Part shown: piece by piece, positions 1 through 10,654 of the stretch
How positions within the stretch are numbered: position 1 is the stretch's first letter
Layout of the letters: every line of letters starts with the position of its first letter
From: Schoenoplectus triqueter
Taxonomy: Eukaryota; Streptophyta; Magnoliopsida; Poales; Cyperaceae
NCBI GenBank assembly: GCA_964058805.1
Contig: CAXKVV010001444.1
Span: forward strand, 1-39,041
DNA: 39,041 bases
Direction of reading: 5' to 3'
The notes under the pieces: generated by a model
Database searches by the model: none
Seen by the model: only the letters and a program-made list of their open reading frames with translations
What the model was told of the DNA's origin: nothing
Position numbers and translations under genes: made by a program

Positions 1-879
1 AAAAATACCTTCAGTTTACATCCATACCCTGACAGTAAAAAAATGATAAATTGTAGCAATCTATGAATGTAATGCCCCTATTAAAAGTAGATTCTAACTG
101 TAAATTTTCAGTTAATAATACAAAGGTTTGAGTACTCAAATGTCCTAATAACTCTTAGTTACATTTTTAACCTTTTAGTCAAAGTCATTTAGAATTTAAT
201 GAAAACAGCGTCAAATAAAAAGTGTTCCAAAATAAAGTTATAACAAATGACTTATTTTATTTTATTGTTACTTTGTCCCGGTATGTTATCTTAGGATATT
301 TTACATAAAAACCCAAAAAAAAACTTCACTAATTTTGCATCCTTCTCTTGAAAATTACAAGAAACCTCATTTGAATTGGACCTTTCTGCAAATATGACAT
401 ATATATATTAATTTATATTTTGAGACTAAATTATAAATAATTCTTAACTATAAATTTTGAAATTTTGAGATAAAAATATTAAGTTTTAAATATTCAAAAG
501 GGCAAAAGAATTTTATTGACCATTATTTTCCGGTTCTGAATCTTACACAAAATTAATTCCTTTTAACCTGTTCAAGTTAAAGGTGTTTAAAAATAAATTT
601 CTTTCTTTTTATATATATATATAAATTTTAAATTTGACATTTCGAAAAGAATTTATAATGGAGTCACAAAATGGTCCTTACCTTTTAAATCAATCTTTGC
701 GTTATTAGGTACATCATTAAGATTTTAAATTATGACAAAAAAATATTAATATAAATAATGTTCTTAGAGATTATAAAAAAATTAATCATAGTAGTAAAAA
801 AAATAATGAGATCTCACTAGTCTGCACTGTGAAGTAGTAAGTTTAAGTTTAAAGCACACCAAACTGCTAATAAATAATG
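1..879. other. AT-rich noncoding DNA
   Basis: No credible reading frame is visible on either strand. The stretch is AT-rich, with short poly-A runs and a short TA run near 610-622. Its last five bases (875-879, TAATG) are the left copy of the target-site duplication of the retrotransposon that follows. Confidence 0.7.
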
Positions 880-2431
880 TGATAACCCTTGTTAGCCCTA
901 GGATGTTGGTATTGAAAGGTCAAGATAGTGCAAGAATGCAAATAACCTAAAGTAGAAATGTATAAACCAATTTGGGGCTTAATTTTCAAGTGTAATGTCA
1001 GCGGAATACGATTTAAATCAATTCAATTCTTACAAGAATATAGCAATCAAAGAAATGTAAGAAAAAAAAGTAAAGATAAAGCAATAACACAAGATGTAAC
1101 GGAGTTCGGCTTTAACAATACCTACGTCTCCTGGACCCTCAACCTCTAACAATTAAGGGTTTTTACACTTGTAGAACTTGGTCCCTTACAAAAATAGGCT
1201 GCCAAGCCTATCGGTAACAAGAGTGACAACACACTCAAAAAGGTGAGTGACAACACGCTCAAAATGTGAGTGACAACACGCTCAAGAAAAGGTGAGCACT
1301 ACAGCTCAAAAGAATGTTTTCAAGAAGATCACGAAGGATCAAGTTGGGAGAATAGAGAGAAGTAAGATTGAGCTTGAACAATGATTTGGCTAATTGAGTG
1401 TATAATCTTTTGAATTATCTCTCTCACTTTGTATATGGCTAGTAAGCTCTTTGTAGTAATGATTTTGCTGGATAGATCAGATTCCAACTCATCAGTTAAT
1501 TTTCAATGAGAGAGGTGATCCTTTTAAAATAGATTTTCTGACGAAACTATTTTTCGGTCTGAACCGTTATAACAGTTTACGAATCGTTATAATGGTTTAG
1601 AAAAAATAGCCGTTGGATCAACTTAGCTGAAACGTTATAATGATTTATCAAATCGTTATACGTTTCCCAAATCGTTGTAACGATTAATGAATCGTTACGT
1701 AACGACACACTCAAGAAAAGGTGAGCACTATAGCTCAAAAGAATATTTTCAAGAAGATCACGAAGGATCAAGTTGGGAGAATAGAGAGAAGCAAGATTGA
1801 GCTTGAACAAAGATTTGGCTAATTGAGTGTATCAATCTTTTGAATTATCTCTCTCACTTTGTATATGGCAGTAAGCTCTCTGTAGTAATGATTTTGCTGG
1901 ATAGATTAGATTCCAACTCATCAGTTAATTTTCAGTGAGAGAGGTGATCTTTTTAAAATAGATTTTCTGAAAAAACTATTTTACGAATCGTTATAACGGT
2001 TTAGAAAGAATAGTCGTTGGATCAACTGAGCTGAAACGTTATAATGATTTATCAAATCATTATACGTTTCCCAAATCGTTGTAACGATTAATGAATCGTT
2101 ATGTAACGATACACTCTGTTTTCTTTTAGAATATTTCTGTCTTAGAATATTTTTGAGTATAGATATGAATCGTTATAACGATTCACTGGGCAGAAGTACT
2201 TTTCTTGTTGTTTGAGCTGAATTTATCTTGACCAATTCAACCCAGTTTGAGTCTAACTAAACCTAAGCCTAATGCAGTCTTGATTAAGCTCTTGTATCTC
2301 AGCACTAGTTTTGGTTCTTGTGCACTAGTCCATTTGCATGTTAATTCCTGCACAAAACTCAAACAAAGCAAATTGTAAAATTCAAGATTGTTTTGCAAAT
2401 CGATAAATCAAAGAAGATATTAAGTGTAACA
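880..2431 (-). repeat. 3' LTR (1552 bp) with internal tandem duplication
   Basis: This is the downstream LTR on the minus strand. It matches 4878-6118 over most of its length but is about 310 bp longer. The extra length comes from an internal tandem duplication of about 429 bp: the block beginning near 1281 recurs near 1710. It also carries fewer copies of a roughly 24-bp minisatellite (GTGAGTGACAACACACTC type; three here, five in the other LTR). Each minisatellite unit can fold as GAGTG/CACTC. Palindromes of the AATCGTTATAACGATT type cluster at 1560-1700 and 1985-2185. Confidence 0.9.
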
Positions 2432-2672
2432 ATCTCCCCATTTTGTCGATTTGTAAAACATGCATGGGTGCATAGATATAACATATGATGTGGATTTCAT
2501 CCCAAAAACTTCTCTCACTTTTTGGAAATCGGGCAAAATGGTGCAATTAAAGAATTAATTTCAATTTAGCTCCCCCTAAATTGATCGCTCCCCCTTAATA
2601 TATGCACTGTGTATAAGATTTGAAGGGATAATATAATAAAAAATATAATACATTAGCTATCCCCCCTAAATA
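2432..2672 (-). promoter_or_regulatory. Polypurine tract and multiple upstream PPT-like tracts
   Basis: Read on the minus strand, the sequence immediately before the 3' LTR is AAAATGGGGAGAT, the expected place for the plus-strand DNA primer of reverse transcription. Three further G-rich tracts of the TTTAGGGGGAGC type sit upstream at about 2569-2580, 2587-2599 and 2657-2672. Tandem PPT-like motifs are known from Sireviruses, which supports the lineage call. The region also separates the end of gag from the LTR, where pol would normally lie. Confidence 0.7.
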
Positions 2673-2716
2673 TGTTGGATATATGATTTGAAGGGAGAAT
2701 TAAGCATTGTGGGTCT

Positions 2717-4816
2717 CTAATTTATAATTTTAGGAACCCAAACAACATTTGTAATGTTATTTTCTTTTCTAAGTTTGCAATCAGGTGAGATATGATCAAT
2801 ATGATAACAATAATTGCAAAATACACATGTTTGAGACTTTTTACTACCTTTAACAAATGTATTTTTATAGCTTTCTTTTAATCCTTGAGCTTGAGTCTTG
2901 AGTTTTTCTTTAGAAATATTTTTATGTTTTTGAGAAATAACTTGTTTATGCTCATATCTTTGAGCTTTGGTTTGAAAATTATTTTGATTTTTAAACTCAT
3001 AAAACCAACCATCGGGTCCTTTAAAATATAATTTGTTTGACCAATTAGGATTAAAAAATGTAGCATTGTTGCTTTGAAAATTCATTTTTTATTTGTTAAT
3101 ATTTTTATCAAATTGTTTATATTGAAATGCATAATTATGTTTCTTATTGAAAGATTTAGCATTAGTAGATTTCATAATTTTTGCATTTGACCCTTGACTT
3201 TGTTTCTCTTTTGATTTAGGGCAATTTGAAGTCTCAGAAGATTTCTTATATCCAAGACCTGACTTGTTGCTAGGCCTTTGACCTATAACCTTGTCTAAAT
3301 CCATTGAAGGAATGCTTGTTGAAATACATGAAGATTTTAATGCCCTATTTTCAGTTTCTAAAGTTTGCACTTTCACTTTTAATGTTGCGACTTCACCTAA
3401 GTGCATTTGACAATTCTTTTCCATATTTTACAATTTAAACTCATAAGATTGAACCTTTAACTCAAACTCTAAAATTTTATTTTCAAGTCTCTCAATTATC
3501 TCTTTTTGAGAAGATGAATTATGAATAGGACTCTCTAAACTAGATACAAAAGATTCAATTACATCCTCATCATCAAAATTATTTGCATTTTCAACAAAAA
3601 AATCATCATTCTCAACATAATCATCATCACTATCATCCTAAGTGGATGTAGTGCAAGGTACTACTAGATTGTGCAATTGAAATTCTTGAGAAGTTTGTAC
3701 CTTAGGTGCATATGAGTTCATCTTCATATTCTTAGATATTGCAATATCGTGTAGGATCACCAATGTGCACAAGTCGGTGATGTTGTTTCTTGCTACAATC
3801 TCATCAACATCCACTACGGATGAGCTCTCCTCCACTTGCGCAATTAGGGCAAGATTAAGTAGATTTATTTCATCTTTCTTTCTCTTAACATGGTTGCTTG
3901 TAGCTAGCATAGTATCAATTCTCTCAAAATTTTGCTTCTTCTTATTTGGAAAGATCAAGGAACAATCGTGTGTTGTGTGACCTTCCTTATGACATGAAAA
4001 GCATATACATGTCATTCTTTTCTCATCTCGCTCCTCATTGTGCTCTTTTTCAAGATTTAGCATTCTTTCAAACATCTTCATAATGACTTGATCATTCATA
4101 AAAGATGAGCTAGATGATGTTTTGCTCAAATAGTGGTGCGATGAAGATCTTTGAGCTTGAAGTGCAGTTTTTTTGAGTTTTGGTGTGAGCTTTCCGTTTT
4201 GTCGTAGCTTCTCCTCAAAGCATAGAAGATGAGTGAATACTTCTTCATATGTGAATTCGCCAAAAGAGCCTTGCATTGCTTCTAAAGTGCTTATCATGCT
4301 CTCCCATCTTGGTATTCTCATCATTGCCCTAAAAATCTTGCATACAATCTTAGAGTTAGACAAGGATTATCCAACTTCATCAAATTCATTAAGAATATGC
4401 ATTAATCTTGAATACATATTCTCAATTGATCCTCCTTCATGTATACAAAAAAATTTAAATTCGGACTCTAGACCCATTAGTTTTATTCTTTTCATTTGAG
4501 TGTTGCCCTCAAATCTATTCAATAGGGCCTCCCACATTTCACTAGCAATTTCAGTAGTACCAAATAGTATAGCAATTTTTTCACTAACCGAATTTAAGAT
4601 AACATTGACGGCATAATCATTTTGAGATTTCAGTTCTTTGGCCTTTTGTGTCATTGTGAGGTTGCTAGTATCATAATGCGGTACATAACTATATTGGACA
4701 ACATCCCAAAGGCCTAGAATGTTGAGGTAGTTCAACATACATTTCTTCCAAAAACTAAAATTTTTACAATTAAGACCTAGAGTTGGGGGTTCTTTTACAT
4801 GCATTAAAGAAGTCAT
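2717..4816 (-). pseudogene. gag of Copia element, one frame with four in-frame stops
   Basis: The frame from 4816 down to 2717 (about 700 codons) stays in a single register. It is interrupted by stops at 4367-4369 (TAA), 3638-3640 (TAG), about 3428-3430 (TAA) and 3089-3091 (TAA). The N-terminal part resembles the gag/UBN2-type region of Copia elements, with its FSFWKKCMLNYL-like start and a MWEALLNRFEG segment. A CX2CX4HX4C zinc knuckle (CFSCHKEGHTTHDC) is encoded at 3962-4003. A leucine- and glutamate-rich segment that looks like a coiled coil lies around 3340-3570. A second knuckle (CNYCYHIDHISPDC) is encoded at 2777-2818, followed by a WVPK motif that normally precedes the protease. The product would coat RNA in virus-like particles. 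The frame ends just where pol should begin. Four stops without a frameshift is an odd decay pattern. Confidence 0.85.
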
Positions 4817-4862
4817 CTTGGACCAAAAATATCACAAATAAAGCAATTAAAACTGAGCTCCT

Positions 4863-4874
4863 GCTCTGATACCA
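4863..4874 (-). other. Primer binding site (initiator tRNA-Met)
   Basis: On the minus strand this reads TGGTATCAGAGC, complementary to the 3' end of plant initiator methionine tRNA and the standard minus-strand primer site of Copia elements. It lies three bases inside the 5' LTR (which starts at 4878 on the plus strand). This fixes both element orientation and LTR boundary. Confidence 0.93.
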
Positions 4875-4877
4875 CTT

Positions 4878-6118
4878 TGATAGCCCTTGTTAGCCCTAAG
4901 ATGTTGGTATTGAAAGGTCAAGATAGTGCAAGAATGTAAAGAACCTAAAGTAGAAATGTATAAACCAATTTGGGGCTTAATGTTCAAGTGTAATGACAGC
5001 AGAATACGATTTAAATCAATTCAATTCTCATAAGAATATAGCAATCAAAGAAATGTGAGAAAAGAAAGTAAAGATAAACCAAGAACACAAGATTTAACGG
5101 AGTTCGGCTTTAACAATGCCTACGTCTCCGGGACCCTTAACCTCTAACAATTGAGGTTGAGCCGATATATTTAAAAAGGGTTTTTACACTTGTAGAACTT
5201 GGTCCCTTACAAAAATGGGCTGCCAAGCCTATCGGTAACAAGAGTGACAACACACTCAAAAAGGTGTGTGACAACACACTCAAGAGAAAAGTGAGTGACA
5301 ACACACTCAAAATGTGAGTGACAACACACTCAAAATGTGAGTGACAACACACTCAAGAAAAGGTGAGCACTACAGCTCAAAAGAATATTTTCAAGAAGAT
5401 CACGAAGGATCAAGTTGGGAGAATAGAGAGAAGCAAGATTGAGCTTGAACAAAGATTTGGCTAATTGAGTGTATCAATCTTTTGAATTATCTCTCTCACT
5501 TTGTATATGGTAGTAAGCTCTCTATAGTAATGATTTTGCTGGATAGATCAGATTCCAACTCATCAGTTAATTTTCAGTGAGAGAGGTGATCTTTTTAAAA
5601 TAGATTTTCTGAAAAAACTATTTTTCAGCCTGAACCGTTATAACGGTTTACGAATCGTTATAACGGTTTAGAAAGAATAGTCGTTGGATCAACTGAACTG
5701 AAACGTTATAATGATTTATCAAATCATTATATGTTTCCCAAATCGTTGTAACGATTAATGAATCGTTACGTAACGATACACTCTGGTTTCTTTGAGAATG
5801 TTTTTGCCTTAGAATATTTTTGAGTATAGATATGAACCGTTATAATGATTACTGAACCGTTATAACGATTCACTGGGCAGAAGTACTTTTCTTGTTGTTT
5901 AAGCTCAATTTATCTTGACCAATTCAACCCAGTTTGAGTCTAACTAAACATAAGCCTAATGCAGTCTTGATTAAACTCTTGTATCTCAGCACTAGTCTTG
6001 GTTCTTGTGCACTAGTCCATTTGCATTTTAATTCCTGTACAAAACTCAAACAAGGCAAATTGTAAAATTCAAGATTGTTTTGCAAATCGACATATCAAAG
6101 AAGATGTTAAGTGTAACA
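4878..6118 (-). repeat. 5' LTR (1241 bp)
   Basis: This is the upstream LTR on the minus strand, starting TGTTACACTTAA there and ending next to the primer binding site. It matches 880-2431 with roughly 95 percent identity in the stretch I compared by eye. It carries about five units of the GAGTGACAACACACTC minisatellite at 5220-5360, and the AACCGTTATAACGGTT/AATCGTTATAACGATT palindromes at 5630-5870. The element promoter should lie here. I could not place a convincing TATA box. Confidence 0.9.
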
Positions 6119-6659
6119 TAATGTAAATCAAACTAAAAATTGGAATTTAATTTAGAGAGTACATGGGGACAGCCCCAGCCTTGTAAGGAAGTAAAATAAA
6201 ATTACTAAATGATTTAGATATTTATAATAATAATCTTAAATATTTTTCTTCATAAATAAGTAAAAAAAAATATATATTTTCTTCCATTTATAACAAAAGC
6301 TAATTAAATGTATATGAAAAAAAAAGTTTATTCTTGATTATATAAACTTATTTAATCTTCCTAAAAAAATAATAATAAAATAATAATAAATACATAATGA
6401 TTCTCCTAATTTGTAAATAGTTTTCAATAAAAATATTAACGCTTCTCTAAAAAAATGAATCTTTTATATATATATAAAAAATAATAATAAATAAAATATA
6501 ATTATAAATAACATTAAAATTCCTTATAAATATAAATAAATATTTTTTAAATAAAATAAAATCCTCGTTTTAAATAAATAAAATATATAAAGATAGATTG
6601 TAAATATCTTCTATAAAAATATATATATTTAATTCAATTCTTTAAGTTATGAACCCACA
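6119..6659. other. Right TSD and AT-rich noncoding DNA
   Basis: 6119-6123 (TAATG) is the right target duplication of the preceding retrotransposon. The rest is extremely AT-rich, with runs of TAA/ATA and short (TA)n tracts around 6465 and 6620. I see no gene in it. Confidence 0.7.
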
Positions 6660-7254
6660 AAACATTTTAGATTCAAAAATGATCAAGTGAGTTAAATCTC
6701 ACCTATTGTTATAATAAATAAACCTAATAAAACACACGAAACTCAAGTTTATTTCCCAAATTTGGAAGATTAGTAAAAACCATTATGTCACCCAAATCTC
6801 ACTGGTTTCCTAATAATAAAATCTAATAAATCCCAAAACACTTAGATTTAAAATACCTAGATTGTGGGATAGCATAGCGCTTTCAAACTTTTTAGAAGAT
6901 CAGTTAAATGATTAAGTGATCCTAATCTCATCCATTTTCTGATAATGAAACCTAATAAAGTCCAAAACACTTAGGTTTACATTGTCTAGATTATGATCTA
7001 ACAAAGTTTTCATAATCTGAAAGGCTGGTAAGACGGTCAAGTGACCCAAATCTCATATGTTTTTCAATAAATCAAACCTAACAAGGCCCAAAATGCTCAG
7101 GTTTAAACAATCTAAGTTATGAACTCATCGAGTTTTATGATTTAGAAGATCAGTAAGATAATTAAGTGGACCAAATTCACCATCTTCTGATAATTAAATC
7201 TATAAAGTATAAGAACACCCAGATTCACCTATAAAGTAAAACAATAAAAAAAAA

Positions 7255-7700
7255 AGAAATCGTTATAACGATTCTTTGAATCGTTATAAAGTTTATCAAA
7301 ACGTTGAATGCTTCACAAGACATTGATAACGCTTTGATCACTTCCTAACAAGTCAACATATTCTAAGAATCGTTGTAACGATTCCTCGAATCATTGTAAT
7401 GATTTTCTAAGACATTGAACGCTTCACAAAATGTTGGTAACGCTTTAACCACTTCCTGACAAGTCAACATAATCTAAGATTCGTTGCAACGATTCCTCGA
7501 ATTGTTGTAACGATTCTTCGAATCGTTGTAACGATTTTCTAAAACGTTGGATGATATGCAAAGCGTTAGCAATATTTTGACCCATGTTGACCAATTCTCT
7601 TATAAGTCTGATATCTTCTGGAAAACGTTATAAGGGTTTGTGGAAACGTTATAACGATTGGGTGAAACGTTGTAACGGTTTGTTGAATCGTTACATGATT
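7255..7700. repeat. Cluster of AATCGTTATAACGATT-type palindromes
   Basis: Between the two repeat blocks lies a run of 14-18 bp palindromes: AATCGTTATAACGATT, GAATCGTTGTAACGATTC (three times or more) and the compensated variant AATCATTGTAATGATT. They are interspersed with AAAACGTTG phrases. The same palindrome family occurs in the LTRs at 880-6118 and inside the CACTA element at 31930-32530. This suggests shared ancestry with the Copia LTR or a shared mutational process. Confidence 0.75.
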
Positions 7701-8419
7701 CCTAGCATGGTGAATGATCAATAAGGTGGTTTAAATCTCTTCCATTCTTATAATAAATAAACCTAATAAAACATATGAAACTCAGGTTTATTACCCAAAT
7801 TTGGAAGATCAGTAAAAACTATTAAGTGACCCAAATCTCACCAGTTTCCTGATAAGAAAATCTAATAAAACCCAAAACGCTTAGATTTTAAATACCTAAG
7901 TTGTAGATTGACATAGCGTTTGAAACTTTATAATTTAGAAGATCAGTTAAATGACTAAGTGATCCAAATCTCACCCATTTTTCTGATAATGAAACCTAAT
8001 AAAGCCCAAAACGCTCAGGTTTACATTGCCTGGATTATGAGCTAGTATAGTTTCATAATCTGGAAGATTGGTAAAACAGTCAAGTGACTCAAATCTCATA
8101 TGATTTCCGATAAATCAAACCTAACAAAACCCAAAATGTTCAGGTTTAAACATCCTAAATTATGAACTCACAGAGTTTCATGATTTAGAAGATCAGTAAG
8201 ATAAGTAAGTTGACCAAATTCACCATCTTCTGATAATTGAATCTATAAGGTACAAGAACACCCAGATTCACCAGTCTTGTATTATGGTTTGAGCTACCAC
8301 ACAAGTTCATTAAAACAACAAAAACCAAGGATACTTATTGTTGATTAGTTCTTATTACTCAAAATGACCTATTTAATTGATTTTGTTTATATTCTAATTC
8401 TTTCTTCTTAGCATCGAAG

Positions 8420-8545
8420 GTTCCTAGGGTTCATAGCCCAGGGTAATTAACAGTGAGGGCTTGCGCTCACTGGAATAATAAAGTTCCCACTCGATTTTTT
8501 TCCTGAGTGAGGAGAGGCGCGAAAAAGGGTCGCACATAAGTTAAT
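8420..8545. repeat. Direct repeat unit, first copy (second at about 9775-10000)
   Basis: Two phrases recur about 1.35-1.45 kb downstream in the same order. One is AGCCCAGGGTAATTAAC followed by GTGAGGGCTTG (here about 8437-8465, again at about 9789-9817). The other is CGAAAAAGGGTC followed by CACA (here about 8519-8540, again at about 9976-9997). The first copy can fold as CAGTGAG/CTCACTG. The repeat probably belongs to a larger, unrecognised mobile element whose 3' end includes the coding tail at 10013-10310. Confidence 0.6.
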
Positions 8546-8699
8546 ATATTCTTTGACTAATGCTCTGTAAAGTGTTCAACGTTTTGACTGTTTGACCAAT
8601 TTTCTAACAAGTCTGATATCTTCTGGAAGCGTTATAACGATTTATTGAAGTGTTGTAATGGTTTGTTGAATCATTACACGATTCCTAAGGTGATGAATG

Positions 8700-9190
8700 A
8701 TCAACAAGGTGGTGATATACCTTGTCGACTGCTGATGAGACATCACAACATGGTAGCTTTTGAACTAACTTGTCTAGGAGCTCATTCTCTGATAAACCTG
8801 TCTCAATGTTAGACCATCTAGGAGCCCTCAAATCTAATTTTGTGCACAAGTTAACCCTGAATCTATGAATCAGCAAGATGCTCAGGACTCATAATTTAGA
8901 GGTGATTAAATATGCTCACACAAAGGGGTGTAGAGCAACACAGTGATTTTTGCACAAGTAATGCAATATTCAGAATAGTCAGTCGAGACAAGAACATCTT
9001 GACGCCCGCCAAAAGGATGATTAAGACTGCGACATCAGCATGAGCAAATATGTTGATTTCAAGACAGAAGAACATCATGATGTCCAAAGAGGTGACATCA
9101 TGATGACTCTTTGTCATGAATAAGTAATTCATGACCAGTCACGCTAGTAAGACCAAACTAATCCGTTGATAAGTTTGTCTTCTAGTTCTG
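8700..9190. other. Noncoding spacer between repeat arrays
   Basis: There is no convincing reading frame. GACATCATGATGTC-like inverted phrases occur around 9070-9115. The stretch links the 125-bp repeat field to the covarying hairpin array and is probably part of the same element. Confidence 0.5.
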
Positions 9191-9681
9191 GAGGTTGAAC
9201 TGATATGTAGTAAGTTCACCTCCCAAGATCATAGGATTGAATCGATCTGTAGTAGATTCATCCTCAAAACAGTGAACCTGAACCGATCTGTATTAGGTTC
9301 TTTCACTGACACACGCCTCAATGTCAAACTAGCTCAGTGCTTAGAATTCATGATTTAAAAGATCAGTGAGAAGAAATACGTTGGCCAAATCCACCCGTCT
9401 CTTGATTCACCAACCTCAAGATCAACCGGCTAAGTGCTTCGAGTTGTATTTTGTGTGATTAGTTATTGACTAGTAAAGATTGAACCGTTTTGTAGTAGGT
9501 TCATCTTCTAGGTCAACTAAGGTCGAGTCGTTCTGTAGTAGACTCACCTTCCATCCCTCCGCAAAGGTTGATCTGATCTGTAGTAAGATTGCCTTTCAGA
9601 GAGGTAAAGATTGAACTGATCTGTAGTAAGTTCATCTTTTTCACCACCCTATCTCATTGGACTAACCTGTAAGTAAGTCCA
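9191..9681. repeat. Array of eight covarying stem-loops with a conserved loop
   Basis: Eight inverted repeats of about 25-37 bases lie at 9191-9222, 9233-9264, 9271-9307, 9476-9507, 9519-9550, 9563-9596, 9606-9639 and 9657-9681. Seven share an 11-base loop of the form GATCTGTAGTA or a one- to three-base variant. The inner arms differ but stay complementary: GAACT/AGTTC, GAATC/GATTC, GAACC/GGTTC (twice), GAGTC/GACTC. The outer arms also differ and pair (GAGG/CCTC, AGGA/TCCT, AAGA/TCTT, AAGG/CCTT). Most left arms carry one extra base at the same position, predicting a constant bulge. The eighth (TGGACT/AGTCCA, loop containing CCTGTAAG) is more divergent. No open frame crosses the array. Function is unknown. 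It may be a structured RNA segment of a transposon, or inverted repeats kept perfect by template-switch repair. Confidence 0.85.
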
Positions 9682-9689
9682 GGGTGCAT

Positions 9690-10012
9690 CAGTGATCCTG
9701 ATCATCGGAGCACGTGACCACTTGACTATTATTTAGCTATACTATTTGCTTCATCCTTTCAAGATCCAGAGGCGCCTCGAGGTTAATAGCCCAGGGTAAT
9801 TAACGGTGAGGGCTTGTGCCAATCGGAATCTACAAGTACTCACAATCACTAAAAACCCCCTAAATGTGCATTCCAATTAGTTTAAACGGTAGAATTAACC
9901 GGTGTTAAAAATACACGCTTAGGAGGGATCTCTGTGTCCTTCTTCCGCATCTCATCGCCACCAGCGGCGGTGCGGAGCGCACGAAAAAGGGTCACACAAT
10001 AATTTACTCGTA
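9690..10012. repeat. Second copy of the direct repeat and lead-in to a coding tail
   Basis: This contains the second copy of the AGCCCAGGGTAATTAAC phrase (about 9789) and of the CGAAAAAGGGTC phrase (about 9976). Composition becomes GC-rich from about 9935. The final bases, TTTACTCGTACAG, look like a splice acceptor before the frame at 10013. No further gene was seen. Confidence 0.5.
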
Positions 10013-10310
10013 CAGGTCTTCTGACGGATCCCGAGGACATCAATATCTCTGCCGATGACCGTCCGATCAGCGGCACACCTGACCCAGCGCCGGAGCCGAC
10101 GACTGATGAGTTCGACTTATTCCAGGGACATTTCATGTCGTACACTCAGCTGATGAGTCAGATGAGTCTCGATCCGAGTGTAGAGACCTCTAGTACCCAA
10201 TATGATACTCCGCGCACGTCATCGTACGACACTCCCGGTCCATCCACCCGAGTGACCGAGACGCAGGCACCACCGGACGCAAGATACAAGCGCCCTCGCC
10301 GTGAAATTTG
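10013..10310 (+). pseudogene. C-terminal coding fragment, probably transposon-derived
   Basis: A clean frame runs from about 10013 to a TGA at 10308-10310. It encodes about 98 residues rich in Pro, Thr, Ser and Asp (for example DDRPISGTPDPAPEPTTDEF) and ends in a basic KRPRREI tail. GC content is much higher than its surroundings. The residues before it can be read in the same frame as far as a TAA near 9998. Alternatively the exon starts at a plausible acceptor (TACAG) at 10012. I do not recognise the family. A low-complexity acidic linker plus a basic tail is common at the end of plant transposase or plant-mobile-domain proteins, but that is a guess. No upstream exons were found. Confidence 0.45.
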
Positions 10311-10654
10311 ACCGAGAGACGCATACAGTCTGTCTCTCATTCCGAGTATGTTTCCTAGGCGTTGATGTATTTTTTCAGACTGTTCTTTACATGACCTTTG
10401 TTTATATATCTACTTTTATTTTCTCAGTTATGATTTCAAATTTAGTTTTCGTTATATATGTTTTTACATTATCTTCTTACAAAATTTTCATATAACATAA
10501 AAAAAATTAAATCATTAACAACAAATTTAATAATAATAATAATAATTTTTATATTACATTATAATAATTTATACAATATAATTTTATATAACATAATAAT
10601 CATTTACATAATATAATTTCATATAACATAATAACTAACTTAAAAGCAGCAAAA

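Larger units (their letters stand above)
880..6118 (-). mobile_element. Gag-only Copia LTR retrotransposon, Sirevirus-like, with intact ends
   Basis: This 5.2-kb element reads on the minus strand. It is bounded by two LTRs that start TG and end CA, and by a perfect 5-bp target duplication TAATG (875-879 and 6119-6123). A primer binding site lies beside the upstream LTR, and a purine-rich tract abuts the downstream LTR. The interior (about 2.4 kb) holds only a gag frame. Protease, integrase, reverse transcriptase and RNase H are all absent, so the element could only have moved using proteins supplied in trans. The two gag zinc knuckles, the coiled-coil-like part between them and the repeated purine-rich tracts resemble the Sirevirus lineage. 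That lineage call is inference from family knowledge. The first 130 bases of the two LTRs differ at about seven positions, so the insertion is not very recent. Confidence 0.9.
6660..8690. repeat. Two-tier tandem repeat with about 125-bp subunits carrying small hairpins
   Basis: A block at 6660-7240 recurs at 7710-8280 (period about 1.03 kb). A third, partial copy of the intervening sequence lies at 8570-8700. Each block consists of about five diverged subunits of 110-130 bp, recognisable by AGTGACCCAAATCTCA, CTGATAA and CCCAAAA. Every subunit contains a short inverted repeat with a loop of about 19 bases. Examples are AAATCT/AGATTT at 6819-6849 and 7860-7890, and AAACCT/AGGTTT at 6948-6978, 7074-7104, 7748-7779, 7996-8027 and 8117-8147. 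Where the left arm changes from ACCT to ATCT the right arm changes from AGGT to AGAT. No coding potential is visible. I do not recognise the family. Confidence 0.75.

Noticed and set aside
958..1149. 63-codon frame inside the 3' LTR
   Set aside because: It is noncoding LTR sequence; the frame is not preserved in the other LTR copy.
6660..9681. A CRISPR-like array
   Set aside because: The repeats are diverged, the hairpin stems vary and there are no uniform spacers. The context is clearly plant nuclear DNA.
9882..10340. Minus-strand frames at 9882-10145 and 10158-10340
   Set aside because: They overlap the more convincing plus-strand tail at 10013-10310 and have no features of their own.
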